A program made the position numbers and the translations under genes. A DNA stretch of 64,000 bases, taken from NCBI RefSeq assembly GCF_015694345.1, contig NZ_JADQDC010000005.1, positions 134,501-198,500 on the forward strand, in the 5' to 3' direction. Source of the DNA: Novosphingobium jiangmenense. GTDB taxonomy: Bacteria; Pseudomonadota; Alphaproteobacteria; Sphingomonadales; Sphingomonadaceae. This document shows, in pieces, positions 7,823 to 17,310 of this stretch (the first letter of the stretch is position 1; each line of letters opens with the position of its first letter). The notes beneath the pieces were generated by a model. It searched no databases. It saw nothing but the letters and a program-made list of their open reading frames with translations, and was not told the origin of the DNA.

Positions 7823-8835
7823 CAGGCGGCTCCCTTCGCGGCGTGGCGGGCCTCGGCCTGGGCAATCAGGCGCTCGAACATGACGTGCTGGCGGCGGACC
7901 TGCTCGCGGCTGTCGACTTCCTGCACGTCCTGGACCCAGCGGTTGCCTTCGTATTCGCTCGACAGCGTACCTTCCCAGCCGCAGCCGACAAGGACATCGA
8001 TCACTTCGTCGTAGGCGATCGAGGGATCGGTGCAGTCCTCGTTCATTTCATAGAACTTGGCCTGGATGTGGTGGAAGTAGGGCGCGTAGTCAGCCAGGCG
8101 CTTCGGATTGGCATAGGGTGCATGGCGCAGGGTTTCGGCCATGGCGACCTCGGCCTTGTTGCCCTGCAGCTTCACCGCCACTTCGTAGATCGTGTACTCG
8201 GCCATGATCTTCTGTTCATGCTGGTCGACGATGAACTGCGTGATCTCGGGCCGGGCACCCTGCCGTTCGAAGCGGGCGCGGAAGGCGGGCGGGTAGTGCT
8301 TCATGAAGATGCCCATGTCGGGCAGGATGCCGAGGTGCTTGGTGCCGAGGCGGTCGGCCTCCTCGAGCGTGCGCAGGATCCAGGCATGTTCTAGATGCCA
8401 CGGAGCGTGAACCTCGACGCCCATGTGCACGTCCAGTTCTTCGGCATAGGGCACGCAGCGACCGAGGATGTCCGGGCGCACGAAGACCAGCACGCGCATG
8501 TTGCGGATGCCGAGGCGGTTGCACAGCTTCAGGTCCCGCACGATGCTTTCGACCTGCTCGTCGTCCGACATCAGGCGATCCTTGCGGAGCTTGGTGTCGA
8601 GGAACATGTCGTAAGCGGTGAAGTGGCAACCGTGGCGCGCGACCATGGCCTTCCATGCCTCGACATCGGCATCCGAAAGGTTCGGGAAGGTCGGCATGTT
8701 CTGCTCGGGCAGGACTTCGATGCCGGTGGCTCCGATGGAGGCGGCGAAGGACACGCAGTCCTCCACGCTCATCTGGCCGAGGAACATCTCTTCCTGGAAG
8801 GAATAAAGGCTTACGCCCCGTTTGATCTTGGACAT
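7822..8835 (-). CDS. TIM-barrel protein, C-glycoside deglycosidase alpha-subunit-like (xylose isomerase-like superfamily)
   Basis: A 337-residue sugar phosphate isomerase/epimerase-type TIM barrel beginning MSKIKRGVSLYSFQEEMF. Candidate metal ligands are visible in strands ending GVEVHAPWH, YFHHIQAKF and SSEYEGNRW. A longer upstream reading frame exists, but a GGATCCC-ATG context with AGGA places the start here, 20 bases after the transporter gene. The overlap with the DUF6379 gene suggests an obligate heteromer. Isomerase or dehydratase activity on a keto-sugar is the fallback reading. Confidence 0.8.
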   Translation of the reverse strand: MSKIKRGVSLYSFQEEMFLGQMSVEDCVSFAASIGATGIEVLPEQNMPTFPNLSDADVEAWKAMVARHGCHFTAYDMFLDTKLRKDRLMSDDEQVESIVRDLKLCNRLGIRNMRVLVFVRPDILGRCVPYAEELDVHMGVEVHAPWHLEHAWILRTLEEADRLGTKHLGILPDMGIFMKHYPPAFRARFERQGARPEITQFIVDQHEQKIMAEYTIYEVAVKLQGNKAEVAMAETLRHAPYANPKRLADYAPYFHHIQAKFYEMNEDCTDPSIAYDEVIDVLVGCGWEGTLSSEYEGNRWVQDVQEVDSREQVRRQHVMFERLIAQAEARHAAKGAA

Positions 8836-8855
8836 GGGATCCTGCTTCTGGAGGT

Positions 8856-10058
8856 TCAGGCTGCGACAGCTTGCGGTTGACGGGGGGCGACGATGAACCA
8901 CGTGACCACGGCGATCACGATGCCCAGCGCGCCGGCAATCAGGAATGCGCCCTGCATCGTGCCGCTCGATGCGCGAGCAAGGCTGACCAGCAGCGGCGAG
9001 ACGAACTGGCCGAGGAAGAAGGTCGAGGTCCACACGCCCATGCCACGGCCGCGGTGCTCGAACGGCAGGTAGCCCTGCGCCCAGGCGATGAGGGTCGGCA
9101 CGGCCATGCCGGCGCCGGTCTGCTGCAGGGCCATGCCCGCGACCATGCCCTTCCAGTCGCTGGCCGAGCCGATGACGGCAAGGCCCGAACCGAGCAGCAG
9201 CAGGAAGATCGTCAGCTGCGTGCGGGCGCCAAGACGGCCTGTGGCCCAGAAGATCAGGGCGCCGACGATCACGAACATGCTGGGAATGGTGGTCAGGCGG
9301 CCGATTTCCTTCGGATCGGAGACGCCCAGTTCCTGCCAGACGATGCCCCCGTTGATGATGAAGACATAGTAGAGCGCGCCGCCGAACAGGGTGACGAGAC
9401 CGAACAGGGCAACGCCCGCCCACGGGAACGGCGTGCTCGCCTCGGCACCGATGCCGAGCATCTTGCGCGCGGTATCATCGTTGTCCGGCTCATAGATGAA
9501 GGCGAGCATGGCGATGAAGCAGACGAAGCCGACCGCGTAGATTGCGAAAACCGCGTTCCAGCTCATCGAAGCGAGATAGCCCGAGGTGAAGATCACCGCG
9601 CTGCCGAAGAAGGGCCCGACGATGCCCTGGATCGAAAGCCAGCGGTACCGCCCCTTCTCGTCCCAGTAGTCACCGATCAGGGTGTTCACGGTGGTGAGGA
9701 TCGCAGCTTCGGCAACGCCTAGCAGCAGGCGCGACGCATAGATGTGATCGAGGTTGTCGAGGAACATCGGGGCCATGCCGACAAAGCCATAGAGGCCAGT
9801 CGACCACAGCAGCAGGCGACGGCGGCCGAACTTGTCGACCATCAGGCCCGCGAACAGCGCGAGGATCGCGACGGTCAGGCCCGGGGCCGAGACCATCGCG
9901 GGCACCTTGGTCGGCGCCGATGGATCGGCAGCGAAATGCGCGATCATCCGCGGGACTGCCGGGAACATCGAGACGATCGCGATGATCGGCAGGAAGCCGG
10001 TAAGGACGATGGTGAGGCCTTGGGGAATTCCCGGCTGGCGCGCTGCTGGACTGGTCAT
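8856..10058 (-). CDS. Major facilitator superfamily transporter
   Basis: A 400-residue inner-membrane transporter with twelve predicted helices. MFS motif A is present between helices 2 and 3 (LMVDKFGRRRLLLW). It resembles the proton-coupled families that import aromatic acids and related carboxylates. As the first gene of the operon with the TIM-barrel, DUF6379 and SnoaL-like genes, it probably imports the substrate those enzymes act on. It is divergent from the FAD hydroxylase operon across a 242-base control region. Confidence 0.9.
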   Translation of the reverse strand: MTSPAARQPGIPQGLTIVLTGFLPIIAIVSMFPAVPRMIAHFAADPSAPTKVPAMVSAPGLTVAILALFAGLMVDKFGRRRLLLWSTGLYGFVGMAPMFLDNLDHIYASRLLLGVAEAAILTTVNTLIGDYWDEKGRYRWLSIQGIVGPFFGSAVIFTSGYLASMSWNAVFAIYAVGFVCFIAMLAFIYEPDNDDTARKMLGIGAEASTPFPWAGVALFGLVTLFGGALYYVFIINGGIVWQELGVSDPKEIGRLTTIPSMFVIVGALIFWATGRLGARTQLTIFLLLLGSGLAVIGSASDWKGMVAGMALQQTGAGMAVPTLIAWAQGYLPFEHRGRGMGVWTSTFFLGQFVSPLLVSLARASSGTMQGAFLIAGALGIVIAVVTWFIVAPRQPQAVAA

Positions 10059-10098
10059 CGAATCTCCCGTGCGGCATTATCGCATGCCGCATTCTAGA

Positions 10099-10117
10099 AC
10101 CGTTATTCTCAAACGGT
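10099..10117. promoter_or_regulatory. Inverted repeat in the divergent control region
   Basis: ACCGTT-ATTCTCA-AACGGT is a perfect inverted repeat with seven bases between arms, close to the MFS start in the 10059-10300 intergenic region that serves both operons. It is a plausible regulator site. No regulator gene for it is adjacent; the TetR gene at 5277 or a distant IclR/LysR-type protein could act here. Confidence 0.4.
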
Positions 10118-10300
10118 ATCCGCTGCAGTCCGGGGAAGTCAAGCTAATGGGCTGGATATGATTTGATAGATTTCAGGCATGCATGGGCATAAAAATTACT
10201 TGCTTGGTGTATTGTTGGTCGCATTCTAAATCGACGACTGATCCTGATTACCAAAACGAGAGAGGCCGGTGATGCGGGGACGCAGAGCTGGAACAACGCA

Positions 10301-11416
10301 ATGAAGAATCTTGAAATCCTGATTATCGGGGCCGGGATCGGCGGGCTTTCGGCCGCCATTGCCTTGGCGCGCAAGGGCCACTCCGTCACCGCGATCGAGC
10401 GCGATCCAAACTGGTCGGTCTATGGCGTCGGCATCATCCAGCAGTCGAACGTGATCCGGGCCATGGACCAGCTCGGCTTGCTTGACAGCTTCATGGACGC
10501 GGCCTGCGGTTTCGATGCGGTGGAAATCTTCCTGCCCGATGGCACCAAGGTTGCCCGCGTCCCCTCGCCCCGTCTCGTCGAAGGCCGTCCGGCCAATGTC
10601 GGCATCGGCCGCCGCGCGCTGCAGAAGGTTCTGGGCGACAGTGCCAAGGAACTGGGGACCAACCTGCGCCTCGGCCTGACCGCCGAGAAGATCGAGGACG
10701 ATGGCGCGAAAGTCCACGTCACGTTCTCCGACGGATCGACCGGCAGCTATGATGCGGTGATCGGCGCGGACGGCGTCTACTCGCAGACCCGGTCCATGGT
10801 CCTGCCGGAAGCCGAAAAGCCGGTGTTCACCGGGCAGGCGGTGTGGCGCTACAACTTCCCGCGCACCGAAGGTCTTGACGCGCTGCAGGTCTACAACGGG
10901 CCGACTGGCGTTGGCCTCGTGCCGATGAGCGCGGACGTGATGTACATGTATGTCACCACGCCCGAGCCCGGCAATCCGCGCTACCCGACCGAGGGCATTG
11001 CCGCCGCGATGCGCGCCAAGCTCGCCAATTGCTCGCCCGCCATCCGCAAACTGGGCGAACAGATCACCGATGACGAAGGCGTGGTCTATCGCCCGCTCGA
11101 AGGCATGCTGGTGCGCGGGGACTGGAGCAAGGGCCGCGTCGGCCTGCTGGGCGATGCCGTCCACGCCACCACGCCGCACTTGGGCCAGGGCGCCGGGATG
11201 GCAATCGAGGATGCCATCGTCATCGCCGAGGAGCTGGAGCGCCACGACGACGTCGAAGCCGCCCTCAAGGCCTATCGCGACCGCCGCTTCGAGCGCTGCC
11301 GCTACATCGTCGAGAGCAGCCTGGCCATCTGCCACGGCCAGCTCGGCGTGGGGCCGGCAGTCGACAATCACAAGGCGACTGCCGAAATGTTCGCAGTCGT
11401 CGCGCAACCTATCTGA
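10301..11416 (+). CDS. FAD-dependent aromatic monooxygenase (class A flavoprotein hydroxylase)
   Basis: A 371-residue flavoprotein. The dinucleotide motif GAGIGG is at 10-15, followed by an acidic residue ending strand 2 (AIERD). The DG motif appears as VIGADGVYS and the second FAD motif as GLLGDAVHATTPHLGQGAG. This layout matches NAD(P)H-dependent phenol or salicylate-type hydroxylases. It leads an operon with an extradiol dioxygenase, so ortho-hydroxylation of a phenol to give the catechol ring-cleavage substrate is the natural inference. Confidence 0.9.
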   Translation: MKNLEILIIGAGIGGLSAAIALARKGHSVTAIERDPNWSVYGVGIIQQSNVIRAMDQLGLLDSFMDAACGFDAVEIFLPDGTKVARVPSPRLVEGRPANVGIGRRALQKVLGDSAKELGTNLRLGLTAEKIEDDGAKVHVTFSDGSTGSYDAVIGADGVYSQTRSMVLPEAEKPVFTGQAVWRYNFPRTEGLDALQVYNGPTGVGLVPMSADVMYMYVTTPEPGNPRYPTEGIAAAMRAKLANCSPAIRKLGEQITDDEGVVYRPLEGMLVRGDWSKGRVGLLGDAVHATTPHLGQGAGMAIEDAIVIAEELERHDDVEAALKAYRDRRFERCRYIVESSLAICHGQLGVGPAVDNHKATAEMFAVVAQPI

Positions 11417-11437
11417 CCATTACCCGAGGAAGATCCC

Positions 11438-12352
11438 ATGAGCCGCGTTACCGAAATCCGCTATGTCGGATATGGCGTGAAGGAATTCGACGCCGAGAAG
11501 ACCTATTACGCCGACGTCTGGGGCCTCGAGCCCGTGGGCGAGGACGAGAACCACGCGTGGTTCAAGGCGCAGGGGCATGACGAACACCACGTGGTGCAGC
11601 TGCGCCGCGCCGGCGAGAACCGTGTCGACGTGATCGCACTTGCCGCCGACAGCCGCGCCGACGTTGACGCGCTGCGCGCCAAGGTTGCCGAGGCCGGTTG
11701 CCAGATCGCCAGCGAACCTGCCGACCTGACCTCGCCCGGCGGCGGCTACGGCTTCCGTTTCTTCTCGCCCGACGGCCTGCTGTTCGAAGTTTCGAGCGAC
11801 GTGGCCCGTGGCGCCAAGCGCGAACTCGACCGCTGGGAAGGCGTTCCGGTCAAGATCAGCCACATCGTGCTGCATTCGCCCAACCACCAGGAAGCGGTGA
11901 AGTTCTTCACCGACGTGCTCGGCTTCAAGGTTTCCGACTGGCTGGGCGATTTCATGTGCTTCCTGCGCTGCAATTCGGCGCACCACCGCATCGCCATCCT
12001 GCCGGGACCGGCCTGCCTCAACCACGTCGCCTACGACATGCTTTCGGTGGACGACATGATGCGCGGTGCGCACCGCCTCAAGGTCAAGGGCGTGGACATC
12101 GGCTGGGGTCCGGGCCGCCACACCGCAGGCAACAACACCTTCAGCTATTTCGTGACGCCCGGCGGCTTCGTCACCGAGTACACCTCGGAACTCGAAGAGG
12201 TCGATTTCGACGCGCACCAGTACAAGGTCCACGTGCCCGCTCCGATGGTCATGGACCAGTGGGGCATCGGCGTCGGCGGGCCGCAGACCCTGCCGCATCC
12301 GCACGTCAATCCGGGCCTGTTCAAGACCCCCGAACTCGTCGGCGAGGCCTGA
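11438..12352 (+). CDS. Type I extradiol ring-cleavage dioxygenase (VOC superfamily)
   Basis: A 304-residue protein of two VOC domains (about 1-120 and 138-260). The C-terminal domain carries the usual 2-His-1-carboxylate set: His142 (SHIVLHS), His196 (LNHVAYD) and Glu247 (TEYTSE). This matches catechol 2,3-dioxygenase-type enzymes that open a catechol next to the diol with Fe(II) and oxygen. A clear ribosome site (CGAGGAAG) precedes the ATG, 21 bases after the FAD hydroxylase gene. The exact substrate is not deducible. Confidence 0.9.
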   Translation: MSRVTEIRYVGYGVKEFDAEKTYYADVWGLEPVGEDENHAWFKAQGHDEHHVVQLRRAGENRVDVIALAADSRADVDALRAKVAEAGCQIASEPADLTSPGGGYGFRFFSPDGLLFEVSSDVARGAKRELDRWEGVPVKISHIVLHSPNHQEAVKFFTDVLGFKVSDWLGDFMCFLRCNSAHHRIAILPGPACLNHVAYDMLSVDDMMRGAHRLKVKGVDIGWGPGRHTAGNNTFSYFVTPGGFVTEYTSELEEVDFDAHQYKVHVPAPMVMDQWGIGVGGPQTLPHPHVNPGLFKTPELVGEA

Positions 12353-12355
12353 TCG

Positions 12356-13513
12356 ATGGCGCTTTACGAACCGTTCCCGAACTACATCTGGAACCTCTCC
12401 GTCTCGATCGCGATGGAGAGCGGCGGGCAGATCGGCGAGATCGTCGACATGTGCCAGCCGATCATCGACGCCGCGGCCAATGGCGGCGATGCCGGCACGC
12501 CGATGTTCATGAAGCAGTGGGCCGCCTATGGCGACAAGCTGATCGAGCTTGCCGCCGAGGACGAGGCCAAGGGCCGCGCCTTCTCCGCCTCGAACAAGCT
12601 GGAGCGCGCCTCGCTCTACCTGCTGGTGGCGGAGCGCATGCAGGGCCACGGCGCGCCGGGCCGCAAGGAGACTTACGCGAAGGCACTCGACGCCTTTGAA
12701 CGGTCGGCCAAGCTTGGCAAGATCAACCGCGAACGCGTGGAAATCCCGCTGGCAACCGGCACGATGCCCGCGCTCTACACCCGCGCCGAAGGGCCGGGGC
12801 CGCATCCGGTGGTTGTCTATTGCAACGGCCTCGATAGCTGCAAGGAGCTGCTCTACTGGAGCCGCCTGCCTGAAGCGCTGGCCCGTCGCGGCGTTTCAAC
12901 CTTGTGCGTCGATCAGCCGGGTTCGGGGGAGGCGCTGCGCCTGCAGGGCCTGCCTGTCGATCCTCATTCGGAGAACTGGGCGAGCAAGGCGGTGGACTGG
13001 CTTGAGCAACAGGCAGACGTCGATCCCAAGCGCATCGGCATGACCGGCATTTCGCTTGGCGGCCACTTCGCCCCGCGTGCCGTCGCCTACGAGCCGCGCT
13101 TTGCCAGCGGCGCGGTGTGGGGTGCCAACCACAACTGGCGCGAGGTGCAGGACAAGCGCATGAAGCGCGAGGGCGAGAACCCGGTGCCGCACTACTGGGC
13201 GCACGTGATGTGGGCCTTCGGCGCCGAGACGATGGAGGAGTTCCTCGAGAAGTCGACCGACATGAACCTCAACGGGCACATGGGATCGATCAAGGTGCCG
13301 TTCCTCGTCACCCACGGCGCGCAGGATCGCCAGATCAGCGTGTCCTATGCCGACGACCTCTATGACCAGTTGATCAATTCACCCCGCCGCGAGAAGGTGA
13401 TCTTCACCGCCCGCGAAGGCGGCGTCGAACACGTTGGCGCAGACAACATGGCCTATGGCCGTGACCTGATCGCCGACTGGTTCGCCGAAACGCTCGGGGG
13501 ACACACCGCATGA
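12356..13513 (+). CDS. Alpha/beta hydrolase, FrsA/pseudooxynicotine-hydrolase-like
   Basis: A 385-residue hydrolase with an N-terminal helical extension of about 125 residues before the core fold. The nucleophile elbow GISLGG gives Ser233, and Asp324 and His359 complete a plausible triad. The long N-terminal domain resembles FrsA/DUF1100-type enzymes, a group that includes the C-C hydrolase of 2,6-dihydroxypseudooxynicotine. After extradiol cleavage, a hydrolase splitting the vinylogous 1,5-diketone is expected, so C-C bond hydrolysis is likely. It starts three bases after the dioxygenase stop and overlaps the next gene. Confidence 0.85.
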   Translation: MALYEPFPNYIWNLSVSIAMESGGQIGEIVDMCQPIIDAAANGGDAGTPMFMKQWAAYGDKLIELAAEDEAKGRAFSASNKLERASLYLLVAERMQGHGAPGRKETYAKALDAFERSAKLGKINRERVEIPLATGTMPALYTRAEGPGPHPVVVYCNGLDSCKELLYWSRLPEALARRGVSTLCVDQPGSGEALRLQGLPVDPHSENWASKAVDWLEQQADVDPKRIGMTGISLGGHFAPRAVAYEPRFASGAVWGANHNWREVQDKRMKREGENPVPHYWAHVMWAFGAETMEEFLEKSTDMNLNGHMGSIKVPFLVTHGAQDRQISVSYADDLYDQLINSPRREKVIFTAREGGVEHVGADNMAYGRDLIADWFAETLGGHTA

Positions 13514-14289
13514 CACGCCGTTTCGTCGATCTTTCGATCTTTCTCGAGAACGACGTGATCACCGATCCGCCGTTCCTGCGTCCGAAGATCGAATACCAGA
13601 AGCATGGCGAGACGATGGGCGAGCTGGGCTTCTTCTTCCCCGGCGTGAAGGCGGAGGACACGCCCGATGCGGCTGGCTTCGCTGCGGTCGAGAACGTGAC
13701 ACTGACCACGCACAACGGCACGCACCTCGATGCGCCGTGGCACTTCCACCCGACGATGAACGGTGGCGAGCCTTCGATGACGATCGACGAAGTGCCGCTG
13801 GAGTGGTGCTTCCAGCCGGGCGTGAAGCTCGACTTCCGCCACTTTCCCGATGGCTACGTCGTCACCGCGCAGGACGTCGAGGACGAACTCAAGCGTATCG
13901 GGCATGAGCTGAAGCCGCTGGAGATTGTCATGGTCAACACCGCCGCCGGCAAGGCGGTGGGCGATCCGAACTATGTCAGCATCGGCTGCGGCATGGGCTA
14001 CGAGGCGACGATGTACCTCACCTCGCGCGGCATCCGCGTGACCGGGACCGACGCCTGGAGCTGGGACGCGCCGTTCGTCCACACGGCCGAGAAGGTCAAG
14101 GAAACCGGCGATACCTCGCTGATCTGGGAAGGCCACAAGGCCGGGCGCGACATCGGCTATTGCCACCTCGAAAAGCTGCACAACCTTGAAGTGCTGCCGC
14201 CCGACGGCTTCATGGTCAGCTGCTTCCCGCACAAGATCCGGGGCGCTTCGGCGGGCTGGACCCGCGCCGTGGCGATCTTCGAGGATTGA
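13510..14289 (+). CDS. Metal-dependent hydrolase, cyclase/KynB-like family
   Basis: A 259-residue protein with the family motif HxGTHxDxPxH at 68-78 (HNGTHLDAPWHFH), shared with bacterial kynurenine formamidase and isatin hydrolase. These enzymes use Zn or Mn to hydrolyse amides or lactam-like rings. It is the last gene of the FAD hydroxylase operon and overlaps the upstream stop as ATGA. A role in hydrolysing a ring-cleavage product or lactone is inferred. No tryptophan-pathway genes are present, so kynurenine degradation is unlikely. Confidence 0.85.
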   Translation: MTRRFVDLSIFLENDVITDPPFLRPKIEYQKHGETMGELGFFFPGVKAEDTPDAAGFAAVENVTLTTHNGTHLDAPWHFHPTMNGGEPSMTIDEVPLEWCFQPGVKLDFRHFPDGYVVTAQDVEDELKRIGHELKPLEIVMVNTAAGKAVGDPNYVSIGCGMGYEATMYLTSRGIRVTGTDAWSWDAPFVHTAEKVKETGDTSLIWEGHKAGRDIGYCHLEKLHNLEVLPPDGFMVSCFPHKIRGASAGWTRAVAIFED

Positions 14290-14297
14290 CCGATCTT

Positions 14298-14339
14298 CGC
14301 CCTCATCACTGCTGCTTGGACGGGGGAGTGGTGAGGGCG
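14298..14339. terminator. Bidirectional terminator hairpin
   Basis: CGCCCTCATCACT (14298-14310) pairs with AGTGGTGAGGGCG (14327-14339) with a single G-T type mismatch, between the convergent cyclase and bioD genes. No strong T-run is present. Confidence 0.6.
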
Positions 14340-14344
14340 GAACC

Positions 14345-14965
14345 CTAGTTGAAGTCCTCGATCCGGAAGCCTTGCGCGAAGGCAATCGCGAGGCTCTGCG
14401 CGTCCAGCCGGTCCAGCATCGGCAGTCGCCCGAGCCGCCTGACCTCGCCCATCGCGCAGATCGTGGCTTCGCTGTCCTCGTTGGCATCGCCGACAAAAGC
14501 CACGCCGTGGATCGGCACGCCGCGCGAACGCAGCGCCTCGAACGTCAGCAGCGAATGGTTGATCGTGCCGAGCGCAGTGCGCGCCACCACGACGACCGGC
14601 AGGTTCCACCACGCAAAGACATCGGCATAGGTGGTGTTGCGGGTGACCGGGACAAGCGCCCCGCCCGCCCCTTCGACCACCAGTGGCCGCACTTCCGGCA
14701 AGGTCAGCCTGGCAAGGTCGATCACCACGCCATCAAGTTCTGCCGCCCGATGTGGCGAGCACGGCGTGTTCAGGCGATAGGCTTCGGACAGGACATTGGT
14801 GGCAGGAACACCGGCCAGCCGCGCGACGTGATCGCGGTCCGCGCCATCGTCCAGCCCCGCCTGCACCGGCTTCCAGTAATGTGCGCCCAGTGCGCCGGTC
14901 AGCGCAGCCGAGAAGACTGTCTTGCCGATGCCGGTATCCGTGCCGGTGACTACGAAGGCACTCAT
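14345..14965 (-). CDS. bioD: Dethiobiotin synthetase
   Basis: A 206-residue ATP-dependent carboxylase that forms the ureido ring of dethiobiotin from 7,8-diaminopelargonate. The P-loop GTDTGIGKT is at 8-16, and [12 protein letters not shown] is the family active-site loop. It is the third gene of bioB-bioF-bioD; its ATG overlaps the bioF stop. No bioA aminotransferase is present in the window, so that step must be encoded elsewhere. Confidence 0.95.
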   Translation of the reverse strand: MSAFVVTGTDTGIGKTVFSAALTGALGAHYWKPVQAGLDDGADRDHVARLAGVPATNVLSEAYRLNTPCSPHRAAELDGVVIDLARLTLPEVRPLVVEGAGGALVPVTRNTTYADVFAWWNLPVVVVARTALGTINHSLLTFEALRSRGVPIHGVAFVGDANEDSEATICAMGEVRRLGRLPMLDRLDAQSLAIAFAQGFRIEDFN

Positions 14966-16110
14966 TTCAGCGCCTCTGCCAATGCAAGGCCGAGCGCATC
15001 GACATCCTCGGTCGTGGCGTTGAGAGTCAACGAGATGCGCAAGCGGCTCGTGCCTTGGGGGACGGTCGGCGGGCGGATGCCGCGCACGTCGAAGCCCTTG
15101 GCCTGGAGCGCCGAGGCGACCGCCATGGTCCGCGCATCTTCGTGCAGGATCAGCGGCAGGATCTGCGATCCCGATGGCAGCGCGCCCTGCGGTGCCAGCA
15201 CGCGCTCGGCATGCGCGACAAGGCTGCGCAAGGCCTGGCGGCGCTGTGGCTCGTCGGCGATAATGCGGATCGCTTCGCGAACCGCCGCGCAGACCAGCGG
15301 TGATGGCGCGGTGGAGAAGATGAAGGGGCGCCCTCGGTTGACGAGGAAATCGCGCACGACCTTGGGGCCGAGCACGAGCGCGCCTTCGCAGCCCAGCGCC
15401 TTGCCGCAGGTGCGCAGGACGATCGTGTCCGCCCGGCCATCGAGAGGCGCCGCGATCCCGCGTCCGTCGGGTCCGAAAACGCCGGTCGCGTGGGCCTCGT
15501 CGATAAGCATGATCGCATCATGCCGTTCGGCGACCTGCGCCATCGCGGCAACGTCGGCCATGTCGCCGTCCATCGAATAGAGCGTCTCGAAGGCAAGCCA
15601 GATGCGGCCAGTGTTGCCCTTGGCGCGCCATTCGCACGCGGCATCGTCGAAGGTTTGCGGATCGTTGTGCGCGGCGCTGACCGCCGTGGCGCGGGTCAGG
15701 CGCAGGCCTTCGTGCATCGAGGCGTGGACGAGTTCGTCAAATACGATCAGGTCACCGCGCTGCGGCAGGGTGGAGAGCAGCGCGACGTTGGCGGCATAGC
15801 CAGCCGAGAAGAACAGCGCGGATTCGCTGCCGAAGAAACGCGCCGCTTCCTCTTCCAGCAGTTCATGCTCGGGATCGTTGCCGCGCAGCAGGCGGGATCC
15901 GCCCGAGCCGAGCGGTACACCGCGCGCGATGGCCTCTTGCACCGCCGCCGCGAGCCGGGACGAGGAGGACATGGCAAGGTAGTCGTTCGAAGCGAAGTCG
16001 ATCCCGCGCCGGGGAGCAAGGCTGCGCAGGCGTGCCTTTTCGCCAAGGGCTGCAAGATCGGCGGTGTGCGCCGACCACAGCGATCCGGTGCGGGTCACGC
16101 TGCCAGCCAT
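14962..16110 (-). CDS. bioF: 8-amino-7-oxononanoate synthase
   Basis: A 382-residue PLP enzyme that joins pimeloyl thioester and alanine in biotin synthesis. [15 protein letters not shown] holds the PLP-interacting Asp/His, and the Schiff-base Lys lies in RTCGKALG. The frame extends upstream, but the ATG encoding MAGSVTRTG overlaps the bioB stop (TGATG), giving normal family length. It is central in the bio operon. Confidence 0.93.
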   Translation of the reverse strand: MAGSVTRTGSLWSAHTADLAALGEKARLRSLAPRRGIDFASNDYLAMSSSSRLAAAVQEAIARGVPLGSGGSRLLRGNDPEHELLEEEAARFFGSESALFFSAGYAANVALLSTLPQRGDLIVFDELVHASMHEGLRLTRATAVSAAHNDPQTFDDAACEWRAKGNTGRIWLAFETLYSMDGDMADVAAMAQVAERHDAIMLIDEAHATGVFGPDGRGIAAPLDGRADTIVLRTCGKALGCEGALVLGPKVVRDFLVNRGRPFIFSTAPSPLVCAAVREAIRIIADEPQRRQALRSLVAHAERVLAPQGALPSGSQILPLILHEDARTMAVASALQAKGFDVRGIRPPTVPQGTSRLRISLTLNATTEDVDALGLALAEALK

Positions 16111-17177
16111 CAGGCCGCGCAGCCTCCCGAGCAGCCTCCGACCGCCTTCATCGCTCTCATGGGTTCTTCGCCCTCCATCGGCTTGAGACCGAGGCGGGCG
16201 AACATCGCAGCATCGGCATCGTCGCCGGCATTGGCAGCAGTGAGCAGCTTGTCGCCGGTGAAGATCGAGTTGGCGCCCGCCATGAAGCACAGCGCCTGCG
16301 TTGCTTCAGACATCGATTCGCGGCCCGCCGAGAGGCGCACCATCGACAGCGGCATGGTGATGCGGGCGACCGCGACGGTGCGGACGAATTCGATATCGTC
16401 GATCTTGGCCAGCGGGGTATCGGCCAGCATGTCGCCGAGCACTGTGCCCTTGATCGGCACGAGGGCGTTCACCGGCACGCTTTCCGGATGCTGTTCGAGC
16501 GTGGCGAGCGCGTGGACGAAGCCGACGCGATCGGCCCGCGTTTCGCCCATGCCGACGATGCCGCCCGAGCAGACGTTGATCCCGGCATTGCGCACGTTGT
16601 CGAGCGTCTGGAGACGGTCGGCGAACGTGCGGGTGGTGATGACTTCCTCGTAGCGTTCGGGCGAAGTGTCGATGTTGTGGTTGTAGTAATCAAGGCCCGC
16701 TTCGGCGAGCTGCGCGGCCTGGCCTGGCGTCAGCATGCCCAGCGTCATGCAGGTTTCCATGCCCATCTCGCGTACGCCCTTGATCATGGCGATGATCGCC
16801 GGCATGTCGCGCTCCTTGGGGTTGCGCCACGCGGCACCCATGCAGAAGCGCTTCGAGCCGTTGTCCTTGGCCTGCGCGGCGCTTTGCAGCACCTTCTGCA
16901 CTTCCATCAGCTTCGTCGCCTCGACGCCGCTGTCGGCCTTGACCGACTGCGAGCAGTAGCCGCAGTCCTCGGGGCAACCGCCGGTCTTGATCGAAAGCAG
17001 GGTGCACAGCTGCACTTCACCGGCGCGGTGGTGGGCGCGATGGACCTCAGCCGCGCGGAACACCAGTTCGGTGAACGGCAGGTCGAACAGCGCGGCGATT
17101 TCCTCGCGCGTCCAGTCGGTCCGGACGGCGCTGGCAGGAGCAGTCGTTTCGCGCTGGCGGAGCAGGGTGTCTTGCAC
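16110..17177 (-). CDS. bioB: Biotin synthase
   Basis: A 355-residue radical-SAM enzyme that inserts sulfur into dethiobiotin. The radical-SAM cysteines are Cys68, Cys72 and Cys75 ([11 protein letters not shown]). The auxiliary [2Fe-2S] ligands are consistent with [10 protein letters not shown] and a later [12 protein letters not shown]. The C-terminus ends with a Cys-containing GGCSGGCAA. It is the first gene of the bio operon. Confidence 0.97.
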   Translation of the reverse strand: MQDTLLRQRETTAPASAVRTDWTREEIAALFDLPFTELVFRAAEVHRAHHRAGEVQLCTLLSIKTGGCPEDCGYCSQSVKADSGVEATKLMEVQKVLQSAAQAKDNGSKRFCMGAAWRNPKERDMPAIIAMIKGVREMGMETCMTLGMLTPGQAAQLAEAGLDYYNHNIDTSPERYEEVITTRTFADRLQTLDNVRNAGINVCSGGIVGMGETRADRVGFVHALATLEQHPESVPVNALVPIKGTVLGDMLADTPLAKIDDIEFVRTVAVARITMPLSMVRLSAGRESMSEATQALCFMAGANSIFTGDKLLTAANAGDDADAAMFARLGLKPMEGEEPMRAMKAVGGCSGGCAA

Positions 17178-17258
17178 GGCGGGAGTCCTTCGGAATCTTC
17201 TGGGCTGGGCGGCCCTTAGCGCAAATCACAGCAACATGCTCAAGTGAATTAGCAAAGC

Positions 17259-17277
17259 TGCAAACCCGCATTTTGCA
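17259..17277. promoter_or_regulatory. Inverted repeat upstream of bioB
   Basis: TGCAAA-CCCGCAT-TTTGCA is a perfect six-base-arm inverted repeat in the 133-base gap before bioB. It could be a regulator site. I saw no match to the TTATnnATAA core of BioR operators. Confidence 0.3.
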
Positions 17278-17310
17278 TTTCACGCTGCGAAACCACCTTT
17301 TGCCCGGCCA

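Noticed and set aside
8836..9423. Upstream extension of the TIM-barrel gene
   Set aside because: It overlaps the MFS gene in another frame; the ribosome site and family N-terminus place the start at 8835.
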